In this document: in pieces, positions 19,101 through 29,475 of the stretch
Layout: every line of letters starts with the position of its first letter
Numbering within the stretch: position 1 is the stretch's first letter
Origin: Chitinophagaceae bacterium
Lineage (GTDB): Bacteria; Bacteroidota; Bacteroidia; Chitinophagales; Chitinophagaceae
Length of the DNA stretch: 64,000 bases
Direction of reading: 5' to 3'
Assembly: GCA_016719815.1 (NCBI GenBank)
Contig: JADJYK010000007.1
Coordinates: forward strand, 124,001 to 188,000
Translations under genes and position numbers: made by a program
The notes under the pieces: generated by a model
The model's database searches: none
What the model saw: only the letters and a program-made list of their open reading frames with translations
What the model was told of the DNA's origin: nothing

Positions 19101-22100
19101 ATTTGTTTCAGAATAATATTGTGAAGGCGTCAATGCCTGGTTATTTCTTCTTGTTTTCAGCTTGGTCAGTTCTTCCAGTTCAAAATCAAGATAGTTCTCC
19201 CTTGGCCATATTCTTGCACTGTCAGTTGCTCCGAATTCAGTTACCTTCAGCGGTATTTTTACTTCGTAGTAATTGCCCGAAAAGTCGTTCCCCAAACGGA
19301 TGACTGCTTTAAGATCTCCATCGTTAACTATTGCCTGGTTTATTACTGACTCCGCATGAATAAACATATTCAGTTTACCATATTGCCGCAAATCCATATT
19401 CAGGGTTTTGAATACACCTCTTGCATCATCTTGTGCAAGACCACACCTGCATACTAATAGACTGCTCATTCAGGAATAACGACACATTGTTGTTACTGAG
19501 TTGTTGTTGCCTTTCAATTCCGGGAGGAATACGATAAGGAATAGGCTGACGCTGATCGTTCTCTTCAATATTAACGGCAAGAATATTTACTGTCGTTGGA
19601 TCGGGTGCAGGCAAGTTTGCAAACTGACCTGTAGTATCAATATTATTCCTGAATTTTCGCCACTGGTTACGCACCAGTTCGAGTTTACCAAAACGCATCA
19701 CTACTGAATCATCAAATCCGGTAACAAACATCCTGATGAAGCGTATTGATTTGAAATCCGGAATATTACCCACTTTTGTCTGGTATTCATTAATCGGTAT
19801 TCTAAAAAGGTACCATGTTTCATTTCTTGAACTGCCATCAGCCAGCGTTACTGTTGCAATCCGTTTGTCAGTGATAAAGTTTGATCCCACCGGCATATTT
19901 GGCCTTACATCAACCTGGTACTGAAAATATTCTTCAGCCTCGTTCATTGTGTTATCCCTGTTCAACTCTTCCGCATCCGGGTATTGTGTAAAAGCGTTTA
20001 CAAATTGAGTATTTGCATCAGCTACCGGTGAGTTTCCATGCGGATTATTAATATTCTTGTATCGTTGCAAAATACCAGCTGGTGTACCCTGATCGTATAG
20101 CGGATCTCTGTACGGGATAAAATTATCATTTGCCGGATCTTTTTGAGCCTTTTGATAAACAGGAGAACCAGTACCATGCGTTGCCGACAGGTTAGAAAGG
20201 TAACCGGAAAATTTTCTGAGTTCCGCCGTATCCGTTAATCCATCGTATCCAACATCCTGAAACAACCTGTCTTCTGTATTACTGCTGAATGCATTGGTAA
20301 GTTGCATAGGAATAGCTGGTACCTGACCCCAAACAGTACCCTCATCCATTCGGGCATTATTGGTGGGTGTTTTCAGTCCATTCTCATATTCTCTTTTTCC
20401 ATCTTTTAAAATATCTTCAGAAATATTTCCAAGGTTGAAAAGAGTTTACCGCCGTTTGGATTAGCAGTGTTCTTAATAAATGGATCCTGCAACCAGAACT
20501 CTATATACTCAATATTGGCCGATTCCATATCGGTTTGGTCAATATTACGCATCATACCGCCCCAGGCTTGTCTTGGGTTGATAAGCTGGCCATTCCCATT
20601 AACCCTGCTATTTCTGTATTCAAAGTTATAAGGCCCCTTTTCCTTTGGATAGAAAGCAACGTCAAAGGTGGTAAGAAGCCCTTCGCCAAACTGAGTACTT
20701 CTTTTGGGAAATATTTCCTTTTGTAAAACCTGTCTTGCTTCTGGCCTTGATAGTTCTGTCAGGTTGTTTCTTAACGGATTATTACTATTACTTTTCTCCT
20801 GCAAAACAGGTTCAATATTATACCATGCCAGTTTTGCCCTGTTGTATCCGCTGGTCAAATCATTATTCAGGTTTGCTTCAGGGAATAAACCATTGCCTTG
20901 TGGCACAGAAGAAAGTGTCCAGCTGATAAGCGGAAAACGCAAGTCAATTCCAGCCCGGGTACCTTCAAAATCATCAATATAAACCTGTCCTGTACGATCG
21001 ATATTTCCGTCAGAATTTGCCCCATTTATCTGCTTGGCATGCCCTGGTTGCAGTACAGCAGCTTCTGCATATGCTGTAACAGACGACATAGCCTTTGTAG
21101 AATAGAAGGGCAATTTATCAAGCCATTTACTTAATCTTGGAAGGTTGTTCCTGTAATCAACATCAAAACCGTACATGGTATTTCTTATTGGGTCCTCGCC
21201 ATAAGACTGTTTGATGAAGAATGGTCTTTCACTTAGCCTTACGATTGTGCCACCCAAAGCCAATTTTTTATTTACCTGGTAATCGAGCCGAACACCCAGA
21301 AAACTTTTTCTGCTGGAATCCAAAGGCCTGATTGTTTTCGTAATTGATGCTTACCGGAATACCAGAGTTAATGACTGCCTGGTTGGTTACCCGCAACGTT
21401 CCTAAATCATAATTTATTTCGTAGTCCACATTCTCCTGCAACACCTGCCCGTTGGCAGTAACTGTTACAGAACCACGGGGAATATTATATCCCAATTGAT
21501 ATTCACTGGTCCCACCACCCGGCGTTCCTGATGATTTTGATTTGCCTACAATCTTGAACCGGTTTAGGTTAGCATAAGTTTGGGCTATTGCTTTAATTGT
21601 ATCATACAGCGGGTAATATAAATACTTATCACGCAGCGTTTGCGTTGAATAAACATAATCCAAATCGTGACCGAAAGGTTCCAGCACAGGGAAAATGATT
21701 CGGCTTTGCGATGAGATAACGGTATAACCTTCCACAAAGTCAAATACTCCATCTGATTGCGGATCATTTTGATTGTTAAGCCGGTCAAGATTAGTAAGAG
21801 AAATTAATGGTTGACCCTGGTATTGTGCCGTTACATCTGTAGGTGGCAGATAACGTTTTTCTCCCAAGCTGGGCTCCTCGTATGTAAGATCAAGACGAAA
21901 ATCCTGTCTTTCTAATTGGCCATAACCAACAGAATAGACGTTTTTCATCATCAAATCCCATATAGGCAGATTCGTACGCTGAGAAGTGGCCTTTAACAAT
22001 TTAAGAAATAAAAGTTTCTGAGAATTACCCGTAGAGTCGGGCGGAACATCCTGCGAAAACTCACCTATCTGAAATACCCTGCCATTGTATGTATATTGAT

Positions 22101-23510
22101 AAGATATGCCCAGCACTTCATCAGGCTGAAGGGGTTGATTAAGTGAAATAAATCCTATTTGCGGATTGAAATAATATTCTGAAGGCTGTAGTTTTCTCGC
22201 AAATGTTTTTTCAAAATCCTGAACAGGTAACAAGCCAAGTGCCGTTAACTGGCTTTGTGCAGTTGATGAGTTGCGATACGCAGGGTTCGAATTTAGAATT
22301 GAATACAGACTATTAGCCGTATTTGCCGGCAAATCGCCAGGAGTGCCTGTTAAAACACTTGTATTATACGGACTATTTTCCCCCAAATCCATAAAACCCA
22401 CCACATCCCTTATATCGGTAGTTGTACCATTCCTGTTTGTAACCCACACTTCAAGCCGCTGAACAATAACTCTTGAATTTATAACAGGCAATTTTTCCAT
22501 TGACTTGTTATAGTTCTTTCTGAAGTACTGCCCCATAAGAAAGTGCCTATTCTCATCGTACTCATCAGCTTTCAGAATAAAATTTTGTGCAGATGTTCCA
22601 CCCTGCATATTTTGAGTCTGCCGCTGAGACTGCTGATTGGCAAATACTGAGGTAATAAAAAGTTTTCCAAACTGGAGCTGTGTCTTTATTCCAAATAATG
22701 ACTGGGCTCCTGGTATCAATGTACCTTTTGAGGCAAAACTTGTATTTCCAGCCTGAAACTGTTTGATGATATCATCATCTTTTCCCCTGAAATCAAGTTT
22801 AAGCTGGTTTTCAAAATTGAAATTAGCAAGTGTGTTATAGTTAATCGGGAGTTTCAACTTCTCTCCAATACTTGCATCCATCTGTAACTGGGAGTTCATG
22901 TTAAAGTCCAGTCCGCCATTTCGTCTTGCCCTTTCAGGCAATGTGGGGTTTTGAATATTCTGTCCCTGATAGCCAGCCAAAAATCAACATAACCTGTCGG
23001 CCGTATGTCAATTTTTACTTTCCCGTCCGGACCGGCACCCATGATACGGTTAAACCAGTCGTTCGAAACTTTGAACTTGGGCTTAAATTGCCTGCGGTTC
23101 ATATTTAAAAGCATGCCGGCTCTTTTCTTAAAATAATCTTCCTCGTCCTTTTTTCCCTGTAAACGCAAAAACTCTTCCATCGTGAAAGAGGATGGAGTTC
23201 GGTAATAAGTATTACCAATTTTCTCAATAATGTAATACTGCTTTGTTTTAGGGTCGTACTCAACAGTTCTTTTAATAAAAGCGGTATCCCGGAAATCAAA
23301 ACCGTTCCGGCTGGGATTGCTGTATGGGTCGCCATACCTGTCCCTTATCGGATTCTTTGATGTATCTGGGGCAAACTTGTAATTATGAGTAGCGAAGCCG
23401 GAAAAATAGCTGTTGGCCACGGCCTGAGACAGTGTCAAAAAAATGAACGCAACACACCCAAGTGGCTTGCTGATATGAATAGTTCTAAGGTTCAATGTTT
23501 CTCCAATCAA
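16101..23510 (-). CDS. sprA: Cell-surface protein SprA, T9SS outer-membrane translocon (six frameshifts)
   Basis: SprA forms the giant 36-strand outer-membrane pore of the type IX secretion system, also needed for gliding. The coding signal runs 7.4 kb (about 2,470 codons), the size of SprA, but lies in seven overlapping pieces: 22896-23510, 21268-22980, 20406-21323, 19426-20349, 18681-19469, 17476-18891 and 16101-17537. Joining them gives a continuous SprA-like protein. Four joins need one extra base in a short A/T run (plus strand 22979-22983, 21305-21309, 20438-20441, 18952-18955). Two (about 19441-19450 and 17529-17532) need the opposite shift. SprA-type features include the signal segment, GYQGQNIQNPTLPE, FDVAFYPKEKGPYNFEY, LDEKGGWAAIGRVDF and the final ITNTRGGVQVRISLAQ. 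ruvA lies directly upstream, a conserved neighbour. Sequence error is the most economical cause. Confidence 0.92.
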
Positions 23511-23537
23511 TTAGTTTCCAGTAATTAGCAGCTTTAT

Positions 23538-24119
23538 CTATAAGGTACGAAGTGCTTGTTTAATCAGTTCTTCAACGGATAATGATGTATCTGCTGCCAT
23601 TGTTTTCTCTAATGCCTGAACGGCAGCCTGCCTGTTGATGCCTAATGCCAGTAAAGCATTTAACGCATCCTGCTGCAATGTATTGTTTTTCAGCGATAAA
23701 ATATTTGTTTCAAGCGGTTGTTTTGTCATTTTGTCTCTGAGTTCCAACACTAACCTTTCTGCCGTTTTTTTGCCAATACCTTTTATGCCCTCAAGTGTTC
23801 TGACATCGCCATTAACAATTGCCCTTGCCAACTCGTCAGGTCTCATGTATGACAGCATTACCCGGGCGGTAGATGCTCCTATTCCTGAGACATTAATCAG
23901 TTGCTGAAACATTTCTTTTTCAGCAATATCAAAAAAACCAAACAGGATATGGGCATCCTCACGAATGAGAAGCACTGTGTGCAGTATTCCCTTTTCTAAG
24001 TTCTGAATTTTAGAATATGTGTTCAGGGTAATCTGCACTTCATACCCAATGCCATTAACATCAATTTGTACAGCAGCAGGGTTTTTTAGTACAAAAGTTC
24101 CTTTCAAAAACGCAATCAT
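23538..24119 (-). CDS. ruvA: Holliday junction branch-migration protein RuvA
   Basis: RuvA binds four-way junctions and loads the RuvB motor. From the ATG at 24119 the product is 193 residues, matching the family (MIAFLKGTFVLKNPAAVQIDVNGIGYEVQI); longer frames add unrelated residues. The OB-fold N-terminus is followed by two helix-hairpin-helix motifs (LINVSGIGASTARV, LEGIKGIGKKTAERLVLEL) and the C-terminal RuvB-binding three-helix domain. The gene is 28 bp upstream of sprA on the same strand, so both may be transcribed together. It is divergent from fabH. Confidence 0.96.
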   Translation of the reverse strand: MIAFLKGTFVLKNPAAVQIDVNGIGYEVQITLNTYSKIQNLEKGILHTVLLIREDAHILFGFFDIAEKEMFQQLINVSGIGASTARVMLSYMRPDELARAIVNGDVRTLEGIKGIGKKTAERLVLELRDKMTKQPLETNILSLKNNTLQQDALNALLALGINRQAAVQALEKTMAADTSLSVEELIKQALRTL

Positions 24120-24193
24120 AGATGCGAAAATAAGGAAAGTAGCGACCTGCGTGGCTTGCAGGTTATAGAAAATCATGTTTCATTAATCTGCCT

Positions 24194-24201
24194 TAACTTT
24201 G
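24194..24201 (+). promoter_or_regulatory. -7 promoter element for fabH
   Basis: TAACTTTG fits TAnnTTTG and lies 28 bp before the fabH ATG, in the ruvA-fabH divergent region. No clear -33 TTTG is visible. Confidence 0.45.
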
Positions 24202-24228
24202 GCCACTTTTTGTTAAATAATTCAGCAG

Positions 24229-25232
24229 ATGAGCAACAAGAAAATTACAGCAGCTATTACAGCAGTAAGCGGATATGTACCCGATGACATACTTTCCAAC
24301 TTTGACCTGGAGAAAATGGTAGATACCAATGATGAATGGATACGAAGCCGTACCGGTATTTCTGAAAGAAGAATCTTAAAAGGAGAAGGCCTCGCAACAT
24401 CTGATATGGTAGTCCCGGCTGTAAGGCAGTTGTGTGAAAAAAGAGGCATCAGCCCGGAGGAAATAGATTGCCTGGTAGTTGGCACCGTTACCCCTGATAT
24501 GATTTTTCCATCCACTTCAAATATTGCCTGCGACAAGTTAGGCGCAAAAAATGCATGGGGATTTGATATACTGGCCGCATGTTCCGGGTTTTTATTTTCA
24601 CTTACAACCGGTGTGTCTTTAATTGAAAGCGGCCGCTACAAAAAGTAGTTGTATGCGGAGCCGATAAAATGAGTTCAATTATTGACTACCAGGACAGGGC
24701 AACCTGTATCATTTTTGGTGATGGGGCCGGGGCCGTATTACTTGAACCAAATGAAGAAGGTTACGGTGTTCAGGACTCATTATTAAGAACTGATGGCAGT
24801 GGCGGGCAGTATCTGCATATGAAGGCTGGTGGTTCTAAGAAGCCTGCATCCGTTGAAACAGTAATGGCCCGAGAACATTATGCGTTCCAGGACGGGCAGC
24901 CAGTGTTCAAATTTGCGGTAAAAGGTATGGCTGACATAAGCGCTGAGTTGCTTGAAAGAAACAACATGACAGGTGATGACATTTCCTGGCTAGTTCCGCA
25001 CCAGGCCAACTTAAGAATTATTGATGCTACAGCCAACCGCATTGGATTGCCAAAAGAAAAAGTGATGATTAACATCCAAAAATTTGGCAATACAACTGCA
25101 GGCACTATTCCGCTCTGCCTGTGGGAGTGGGAAAACCAGTTAAAAAAAGGGGACAATATAGTGCTTGCAGCTTTTGGAGGCGGGTTTACCTGGGGTGCCA
25201 CATTGGTAAAGTGGGCGTATGATTGCAAATAA
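24229..25232 (+). CDS. fabH: 3-oxoacyl-ACP synthase III FabH (frameshifted)
   Basis: FabH condenses acetyl-CoA with malonyl-ACP to start fatty-acid synthesis. The N-terminal piece (to 24648) holds the active-site cysteine (LAACSGF); the second piece (from 24669) holds the catalytic histidine (VPHQAN) and asparagine (FGNTTAGT). Adding one A to the A5 run at 24640-24644 joins them as SGRYKKVVVCGADKMSS, giving about 335 residues, the normal FabH length. As written the first piece stops at an in-frame TAG a few bases later. I treat this as a sequence error in a functional gene. A small membrane-protein gene follows. fabD is also in this window but on the other strand. Confidence 0.93.
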
Positions 25233-25345
25233 CAGTAGAACAGTTTACTGCAAGATTCAGCATTAAAGAAAGATTTTTTTCAAAATCTTTCGATACACGG
25301 AAATACAGTTATCAGTATCTTCACACTGCCACCAAAAATCCTTTA

Positions 25346-25573
25346 ATGATGAACCGCCGTACCAAAAAATTCTGGAGATTAGGAGCTAAGTTATTTCTGA
25401 TTTATATCATACTGGTTCCGGCAGTTTTTCTGATTTTTGACTATAAAACGGTCTCAGCAAAATTTAATGATGATGCCTGGTCTATTATTATTAAGATGTC
25501 TGGCATTGCGCTGAGTATTGCTCTAATCATTTCATTGTGGATGTCCCGTGACCCGGAAATGAAAGAATGGTAA
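25346..25573 (+). CDS. Small two-helix membrane protein of unknown function
   Basis: A 75-residue protein (ATG at 25346; another at 25349). It has a basic N-terminus (MMNRRTKKFWR) and two predicted transmembrane helices (LFLIYIILVPAVFLIF and MSGIALSIALIISLW), ending in a short charged tail. The longer frame from 25223 adds residues overlapping the fabH end region with no membrane or signal character. I do not recognise the family. It lies between fabH and a PLP-enzyme gene, all in the same direction. Confidence 0.6.
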   Translation: MMNRRTKKFWRLGAKLFLIYIILVPAVFLIFDYKTVSAKFNDDAWSIIIKMSGIALSIALIISLWMSRDPEMKEW

Positions 25574-25686
25574 GCTTCTATCCGTCATTAACTATAGACA
25601 GTTGCCCAAATCAGATTTTACCTTAAAGATTATTGAACTACTTTTGGCTGATTGAATTTTAATAAATTTTATTTTAATACTCAGCA

Positions 25687-26892
25687 ATGGATAAAAATTT
25701 TCCAATCTCAGGTTGGGGGTCTTTGGCTGTACATGGTGGCCATAAAAAAGACCCGATGTATGCACACCTGGTGCCAATTTATGCGAGCAGCACATATGAA
25801 TTCGATAGCGCAGAACAGGGAATGCGCCGCTTTGCCGGGCAGGAACAAGGCTATATATACAGCCGGTGGGGCAACCCTACTATAACAGAAGCCGAAGAAA
25901 AAATTGCCCTGCTTGAATGTTTTGGCCTCAATATGGAAGCAAAAGGCATCCTGCATGCTTCCGGCATGGCAGCCATAACAACATTGATGCTTGCGACTTT
26001 AAAGCCCGGCGATAAAATACTAACTCATTATTCGCTGTATGGTGGCACTAATGAATTACTGATAAGAGTACTTCCTGAATTAAACATTTCTCCTGTAATT
26101 GTTGATTTACGGGATATAAGCAAAGCAGAAGAAGTACTAAAGGCAGATGCATCCGTTAAAATGCTCTACCTTGAAACACCGGCTAATCCTACTATTCAAT
26201 GTGTTGATATTGAACAACTGACCCAATTGGCTAAACAATACAATTGCATAGTGGCATGCGATAATACTTTTGCCACTCCTTATTTGCAACAGCCTTTCCA
26301 GTATGGTGTAGACTTTATCATTCATTCCACTACAAAATTTTTGAATGGCCATGGTACAGCTATAGGCGGCATTTTGCTGGGAAAAGACATTGAATTCATG
26401 AAGACCAAATGTACCAAAGTACATCGTTTGCTGGGTGCCAATTCAAATCCGTTTGATGCCTTTATGCTGATACAGGGGATGAAAACACTGGAAGTGCGGA
26501 TGGAACGCCATTGCCACAATGCAATGGAAGTCGCCAGTTACCTGGATACACATCCGGCAGTGGCAAAAGTAAATTACACAGGATTGAATCATCACCCCGA
26601 CCAATACATTGCTTTAAAACAAATGAAACACCCCGGTGCCATGCTGAGTTTTGAACTGATTGGAGGATTAGATGCTGGCATTGCATTTATGAATAAATTA
26701 AAAATGTGTGTTAGAACTGTTTCTCTCGGTACATGTGATTCGCTCTTATCTCATCCGGCATCAATGACACATGCAGGTGTGTCAAAAGAAGAAAGAGAAA
26801 AATATGGCATCACTGACGGACTAATCAGAATGAATGTGGGAATAGAAAATGTACAAGACATTATCAATGATTTAGAACAGGCATTAGGCTGA
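25687..26892 (+). CDS. Cys/Met-metabolism PLP enzyme (methionine gamma-lyase/cystathionine gamma-lyase type)
   Basis: This 401-residue protein belongs to the trans-sulfuration (MetC/MetB/MegL) fold-type I family. The PLP-binding lysine is in HSTTKFLNGHG; the aromatic stacking tyrosine region is SLYGGTNELL; ACDNTFATPY carries the aspartate that contacts the pyridine nitrogen; and SLGTCDSLLSHPASMTH is the C-terminal substrate carboxylate motif. YSRWGNPT is the usual subunit-interface motif. Choosing between lyase and synthase activities is not possible from sequence alone; similar Bacteroidota proteins are usually annotated methionine gamma-lyase. It is cytoplasmic. A GNAT acetyltransferase gene follows after 18 bp. 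Confidence 0.85.
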   Translation: MDKNFPISGWGSLAVHGGHKKDPMYAHLVPIYASSTYEFDSAEQGMRRFAGQEQGYIYSRWGNPTITEAEEKIALLECFGLNMEAKGILHASGMAAITTLMLATLKPGDKILTHYSLYGGTNELLIRVLPELNISPVIVDLRDISKAEEVLKADASVKMLYLETPANPTIQCVDIEQLTQLAKQYNCIVACDNTFATPYLQQPFQYGVDFIIHSTTKFLNGHGTAIGGILLGKDIEFMKTKCTKVHRLLGANSNPFDAFMLIQGMKTLEVRMERHCHNAMEVASYLDTHPAVAKVNYTGLNHHPDQYIALKQMKHPGAMLSFELIGGLDAGIAFMNKLKMCVRTVSLGTCDSLLSHPASMTHAGVSKEEREKYGITDGLIRMNVGIENVQDIINDLEQALG

Positions 26893-26910
26893 TGGCTAAT
26901 TTGAAAAAAT

Positions 26911-27360
26911 ATGGAAACACAAATACGGAGAGCCTTTAGTGAAGATTGCCCACGATTACTTGAACTTGTTAAGGAATTGGCTATTTACGAAAAAGCCCCT
27001 GAAGAAGTAACTGTTTCGCTTGAGCATTTTATAGAAAGTGGCTTTGGCGAAAAACCGGTTTGGTGGGCCTTTGTGGCAGAAGAGGAAGGCAAAATCCTGG
27101 GCTTTGCACTGTACTATATCCGTTACTCGACATGGAAGGGACAAACCATGTACCTGGAAGACATATTGGTAACTAAACAGGCCAGGGGAAAAGGAATTGG
27201 TAAATTACTATTTGACCGGCTTATTGAAGAAGCAAAAGAGAAAAAATTCAATCGCATCGTCTGGCAGGTACTTGAATGGAACGAGTCAGCAATTAATTTT
27301 TACAAAAAATACAATGCCCGATTTGACCATGAATGGATAAACGGGATCCTTGACTTATAA
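26911..27360 (+). CDS. GNAT N-acetyltransferase, SSAT/thialysine type
   Basis: The 149-residue protein has the GNAT acetyl-CoA binding motif (QARGKGIGKLLF) and the C-terminal beta-bulge region (WNESAINFYKKYNA). The opening segment LVKELAIYEKAPEEV is typical of spermidine/thialysine N-acetyltransferase-like members, which acetylate diamines or aminoethylcysteine. The second possibility fits its position 18 bp after a sulfur-amino-acid PLP enzyme, but that is inference. The gene is convergent with fabD, with only 8 bp between stops and no visible terminator. Confidence 0.85.
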   Translation: METQIRRAFSEDCPRLLELVKELAIYEKAPEEVTVSLEHFIESGFGEKPVWWAFVAEEEGKILGFALYYIRYSTWKGQTMYLEDILVTKQARGKGIGKLLFDRLIEEAKEKKFNRIVWQVLEWNESAINFYKKYNARFDHEWINGILDL

Positions 27361-27368
27361 ATCAGTCA

Positions 27369-28259
27369 TCAACTTACACCATCCACCTGCATTTCCTTGT
27401 TTATCTTTTGCACAAGACCTTGCAGTACTTTACCTGGCCCGGCTTCAGTAAACCGGGAAGCCCCGTCGGCAATCATGGACTGCACACTCTGAGTCCAGCG
27501 AACAGCACCGGTTAACTGGTCTACCAGGTTTTGTTTTACTTCATCTTTATCCATCACAGCCTTTGCCGCAACATTTTGATACACCGCACAAGTGGGTGTA
27601 TGAAATTTTGTAGAAAGAATAGCAGCAGCCAACTCTTCCTTAGCCGGTAACATTAATGGTGAATGGAAAGCACCGCCAACAGGCAATACTATTGCTCTTT
27701 TGGCGCCAGCAGCTTTCATACGTTCACAGGCAATATCTATGCCTGCTTTACTGCCGCTAACAACAAGCTGACCCGGGCAATTATAATTAGCAGGTACAAC
27801 TATTTCTCCGGTATCGTTTAATATTTGCGTGCAAATTTCTTCCACTTTTTCATCTGCCAGGTTCAGCACAGCTGCCATGGTGGAAGGTGTAACCTCACAT
27901 GCTTTTTGCATCGCCTTTGCCCGCACAGAAACCAATTGCAGTGCGTCATCAAAACTCAAAGTACCGTTTGCAACCAGGGCGGTAAATTCCCCCAACGAAT
28001 GGCCTGCCACCATATCCGGCGAAGCACTCTCTATACTTTTATATGCAATTATTGAATGTAAGAAAACAGCCGGTTGCGTTACGTTTGTTTGTTTCAAATC
28101 CTCCTCTGTTCCGACAAACATTATATCTGAAATTCTAAAACCCAATACTTCATTAGCCTGCTCGCATAATTTCTTGGCAAAAGCGCTGTTTTCATAATGT
28201 TCTTTACCCATTCCCACAAACTGCGAGCCCTGACCGGGAAATACAAATGCATGTTTCAT
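27369..28259 (-). CDS. fabD: Malonyl-CoA:ACP transacylase FabD
   Basis: FabD loads malonyl groups on acyl carrier protein for fatty-acid elongation. The ATG at 28259 gives the family N-terminus MKHAFVFPGQGSQFVGMG; the longer frame's 18 extra residues run into the upstream terminator hairpin. The catalytic serine is in GHSLGEF and the histidine in GGAFHSPLM. The length of 296 residues is usual. The gene is separated from folE upstream by a strong hairpin and so has its own transcription signal or low read-through. Confidence 0.96.
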   Translation of the reverse strand: MKHAFVFPGQGSQFVGMGKEHYENSAFAKKLCEQANEVLGFRISDIMFVGTEEDLKQTNVTQPAVFLHSIIAYKSIESASPDMVAGHSLGEFTALVANGTLSFDDALQLVSVRAKAMQKACEVTPSTMAAVLNLADEKVEEICTQILNDTGEIVVPANYNCPGQLVVSGSKAGIDIACERMKAAGAKRAIVLPVGGAFHSPLMLPAKEELAAAILSTKFHTPTCAVYQNVAAKAVMDKDEVKQNLVDQLTGAVRWTQSVQSMIADGASRFTEAGPGKVLQGLVQKINKEMQVDGVS

Positions 28260-28290
28260 ACTGAGTTTTTTATAAGCAGATAATTCAAAT

Positions 28291-28322
28291 AAAAAAGTTT
28301 GATTGTAAACCAATCAAACTTT
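28291..28322 (-). terminator. Terminator after folE
   Basis: A perfect 12-bp stem (AAAGTTTGATTG with its complement, 5-nt loop) runs into six T residues when read on the minus strand. It ends the queD-folE transcript before fabD. Confidence 0.88.
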
Positions 28323-28343
28323 CAGATCTGCAAATATACATGC

Positions 28344-28940
28344 TTAATGCAAATCAGTACTGATCAGTTTCAGAAACTCACTTCGGGTTGAATTTTTCAG
28401 AAACTCACCGTCAAATGCAGAAGTGGTTGTAACCGAATTCTGTTTTTGCACACCTCTCATCATCATGCAAAGGTGTTTGGCTTCAATTACAACGGCAACA
28501 CCTAACGGATTTAATGTTTCTTTAATCGCATCTTTGATCTGGATTGTCAGCCGCTCCTGCACTTGTAACCTGCGGGCATACACATCTACCACTCTTGCAA
28601 TTTTACTTAGTCCGGTAATCCAACCATTCGGTATATAAGCCACATGTGCTTTGCCAATAAACGGGAGCATATGATGCTCACACATGCTGTAAATTTCAAT
28701 CTCCTTAACCACAATCATTTCACTTACCTCTTCATGAAACTTGGCTGAGTTAATGATTGCTTTTGCGTCAAGATGATAACCCTGGGTAAGAAACTGCATA
28801 GCTTTTGCAAGCCGTTCAGGAGTTTTTTGAAGTCCTTCCCTTTCAGGATTCTCGCCAAGATGCATAAGCACTTCTTTATAATTCTGCTTTAGACCCTCTA
28901 ATGCTTTCTCATCGTATTGCTCACTTCTGGTATATCCCAT
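28344..28940 (-). CDS. folE: GTP cyclohydrolase I
   Basis: FolE converts GTP to 7,8-dihydroneopterin triphosphate, the common precursor for folate and for queuosine through QueD. From the ATG at 28940 the product is 198 residues; a TTG five codons upstream is the alternative. Zinc-binding residues appear in SMCEHHMLPF and KHLCMMMRG, and the substrate motif is GWITGLSK. The N-terminal YKEVLMHLGENPEREGLQKTPERLAKA is standard. The gene follows queD after 27 bp, which suggests that part of the product is channelled to preQ0 synthesis. Confidence 0.97.
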   Translation of the reverse strand: MGYTRSEQYDEKALEGLKQNYKEVLMHLGENPEREGLQKTPERLAKAMQFLTQGYHLDAKAIINSAKFHEEVSEMIVVKEIEIYSMCEHHMLPFIGKAHVAYIPNGWITGLSKIARVVDVYARRLQVQERLTIQIKDAIKETLNPLGVAVVIEAKHLCMMMRGVQKQNSVTTTSAFDGEFLKNSTRSEFLKLISTDLH

Positions 28941-28967
28941 AGTATTTATTTTCAATTAATTATTTTT

Positions 28968-29384
28968 TTATACAGCAGGATACTCTACAAAATTGCGTGG
29001 CGTTTCATATAACCGAATTTGTATTTCGTTTTTCAAATCAATATGCGGCCGCAATAAATTATACACTACAATAGCTATATTTTCTGCTGTTGGATTCAGG
29101 TTCCTGAATTCTTCTGTATCGAGATTCAAATTTTTATGATCAAACCTTTCCACCACCTCATTTGTTATTATTTCGCTCAGCACTTTAAGGTCAATAACAA
29201 ACCCGGTTTTCTCATCAGGCACACCGGTAACCTTTACCACCACCTCATAATTATGTCCATGATAATTGGGCCATGAGCAACGGCCAAACACCTGTTCATT
29301 GGTGGCATCATCCCAAGCCAGATTGACCAGCCTGTGTGCTGCATTGAAATGCTCTGACCTGAAAACCGAAACCTTTTTTTCCAT
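28968..29384 (-). CDS. queD: 6-carboxytetrahydropterin synthase QueD (PTPS family)
   Basis: QueD turns dihydroneopterin triphosphate into 6-carboxytetrahydropterin, the substrate of QueE. The product is 138 residues. Zinc ligands are in FNAAHRL and NYHGHNYEV, and the catalytic cysteine is in FGRCSWPNYH. FDHKNLN and PTAENIA are family hallmarks. Related PTPS enzymes act in tetrahydrobiopterin synthesis, but the presence of folE next door and queE in the same window favours the queuosine role. It is the first gene of the queD-folE unit. Confidence 0.9.
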   Translation of the reverse strand: MEKKVSVFRSEHFNAAHRLVNLAWDDATNEQVFGRCSWPNYHGHNYEVVVKVTGVPDEKTGFVIDLKVLSEIITNEVVERFDHKNLNLDTEEFRNLNPTAENIAIVVYNLLRPHIDLKNEIQIRLYETPRNFVEYPAV

Positions 29385-29411
29385 CTCAGTATATTGTTTT
29401 TAATAAACAAT

Positions 29412-29419
29412 CAAAGTTA
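29412..29419 (-). promoter_or_regulatory. -7 promoter element for queD-folE
   Basis: Read on the minus strand this is TAACTTTG, a TAnnTTTG match 28 bp before the queD start. A -33 TTTG at the ideal distance is not seen. Confidence 0.4.
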
Positions 29420-29475
29420 GATAAAGTTCATACAAACATCTTTATAGTTTATTACCTTGCATTTAATATCGAAAT

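Noticed and set aside
16101..23510. sprA pieces as separate genes or a decayed pseudogene
   Set aside because: All seven pieces join into one SprA-length protein, and the same kind of indel affects unrelated essential genes in the window.
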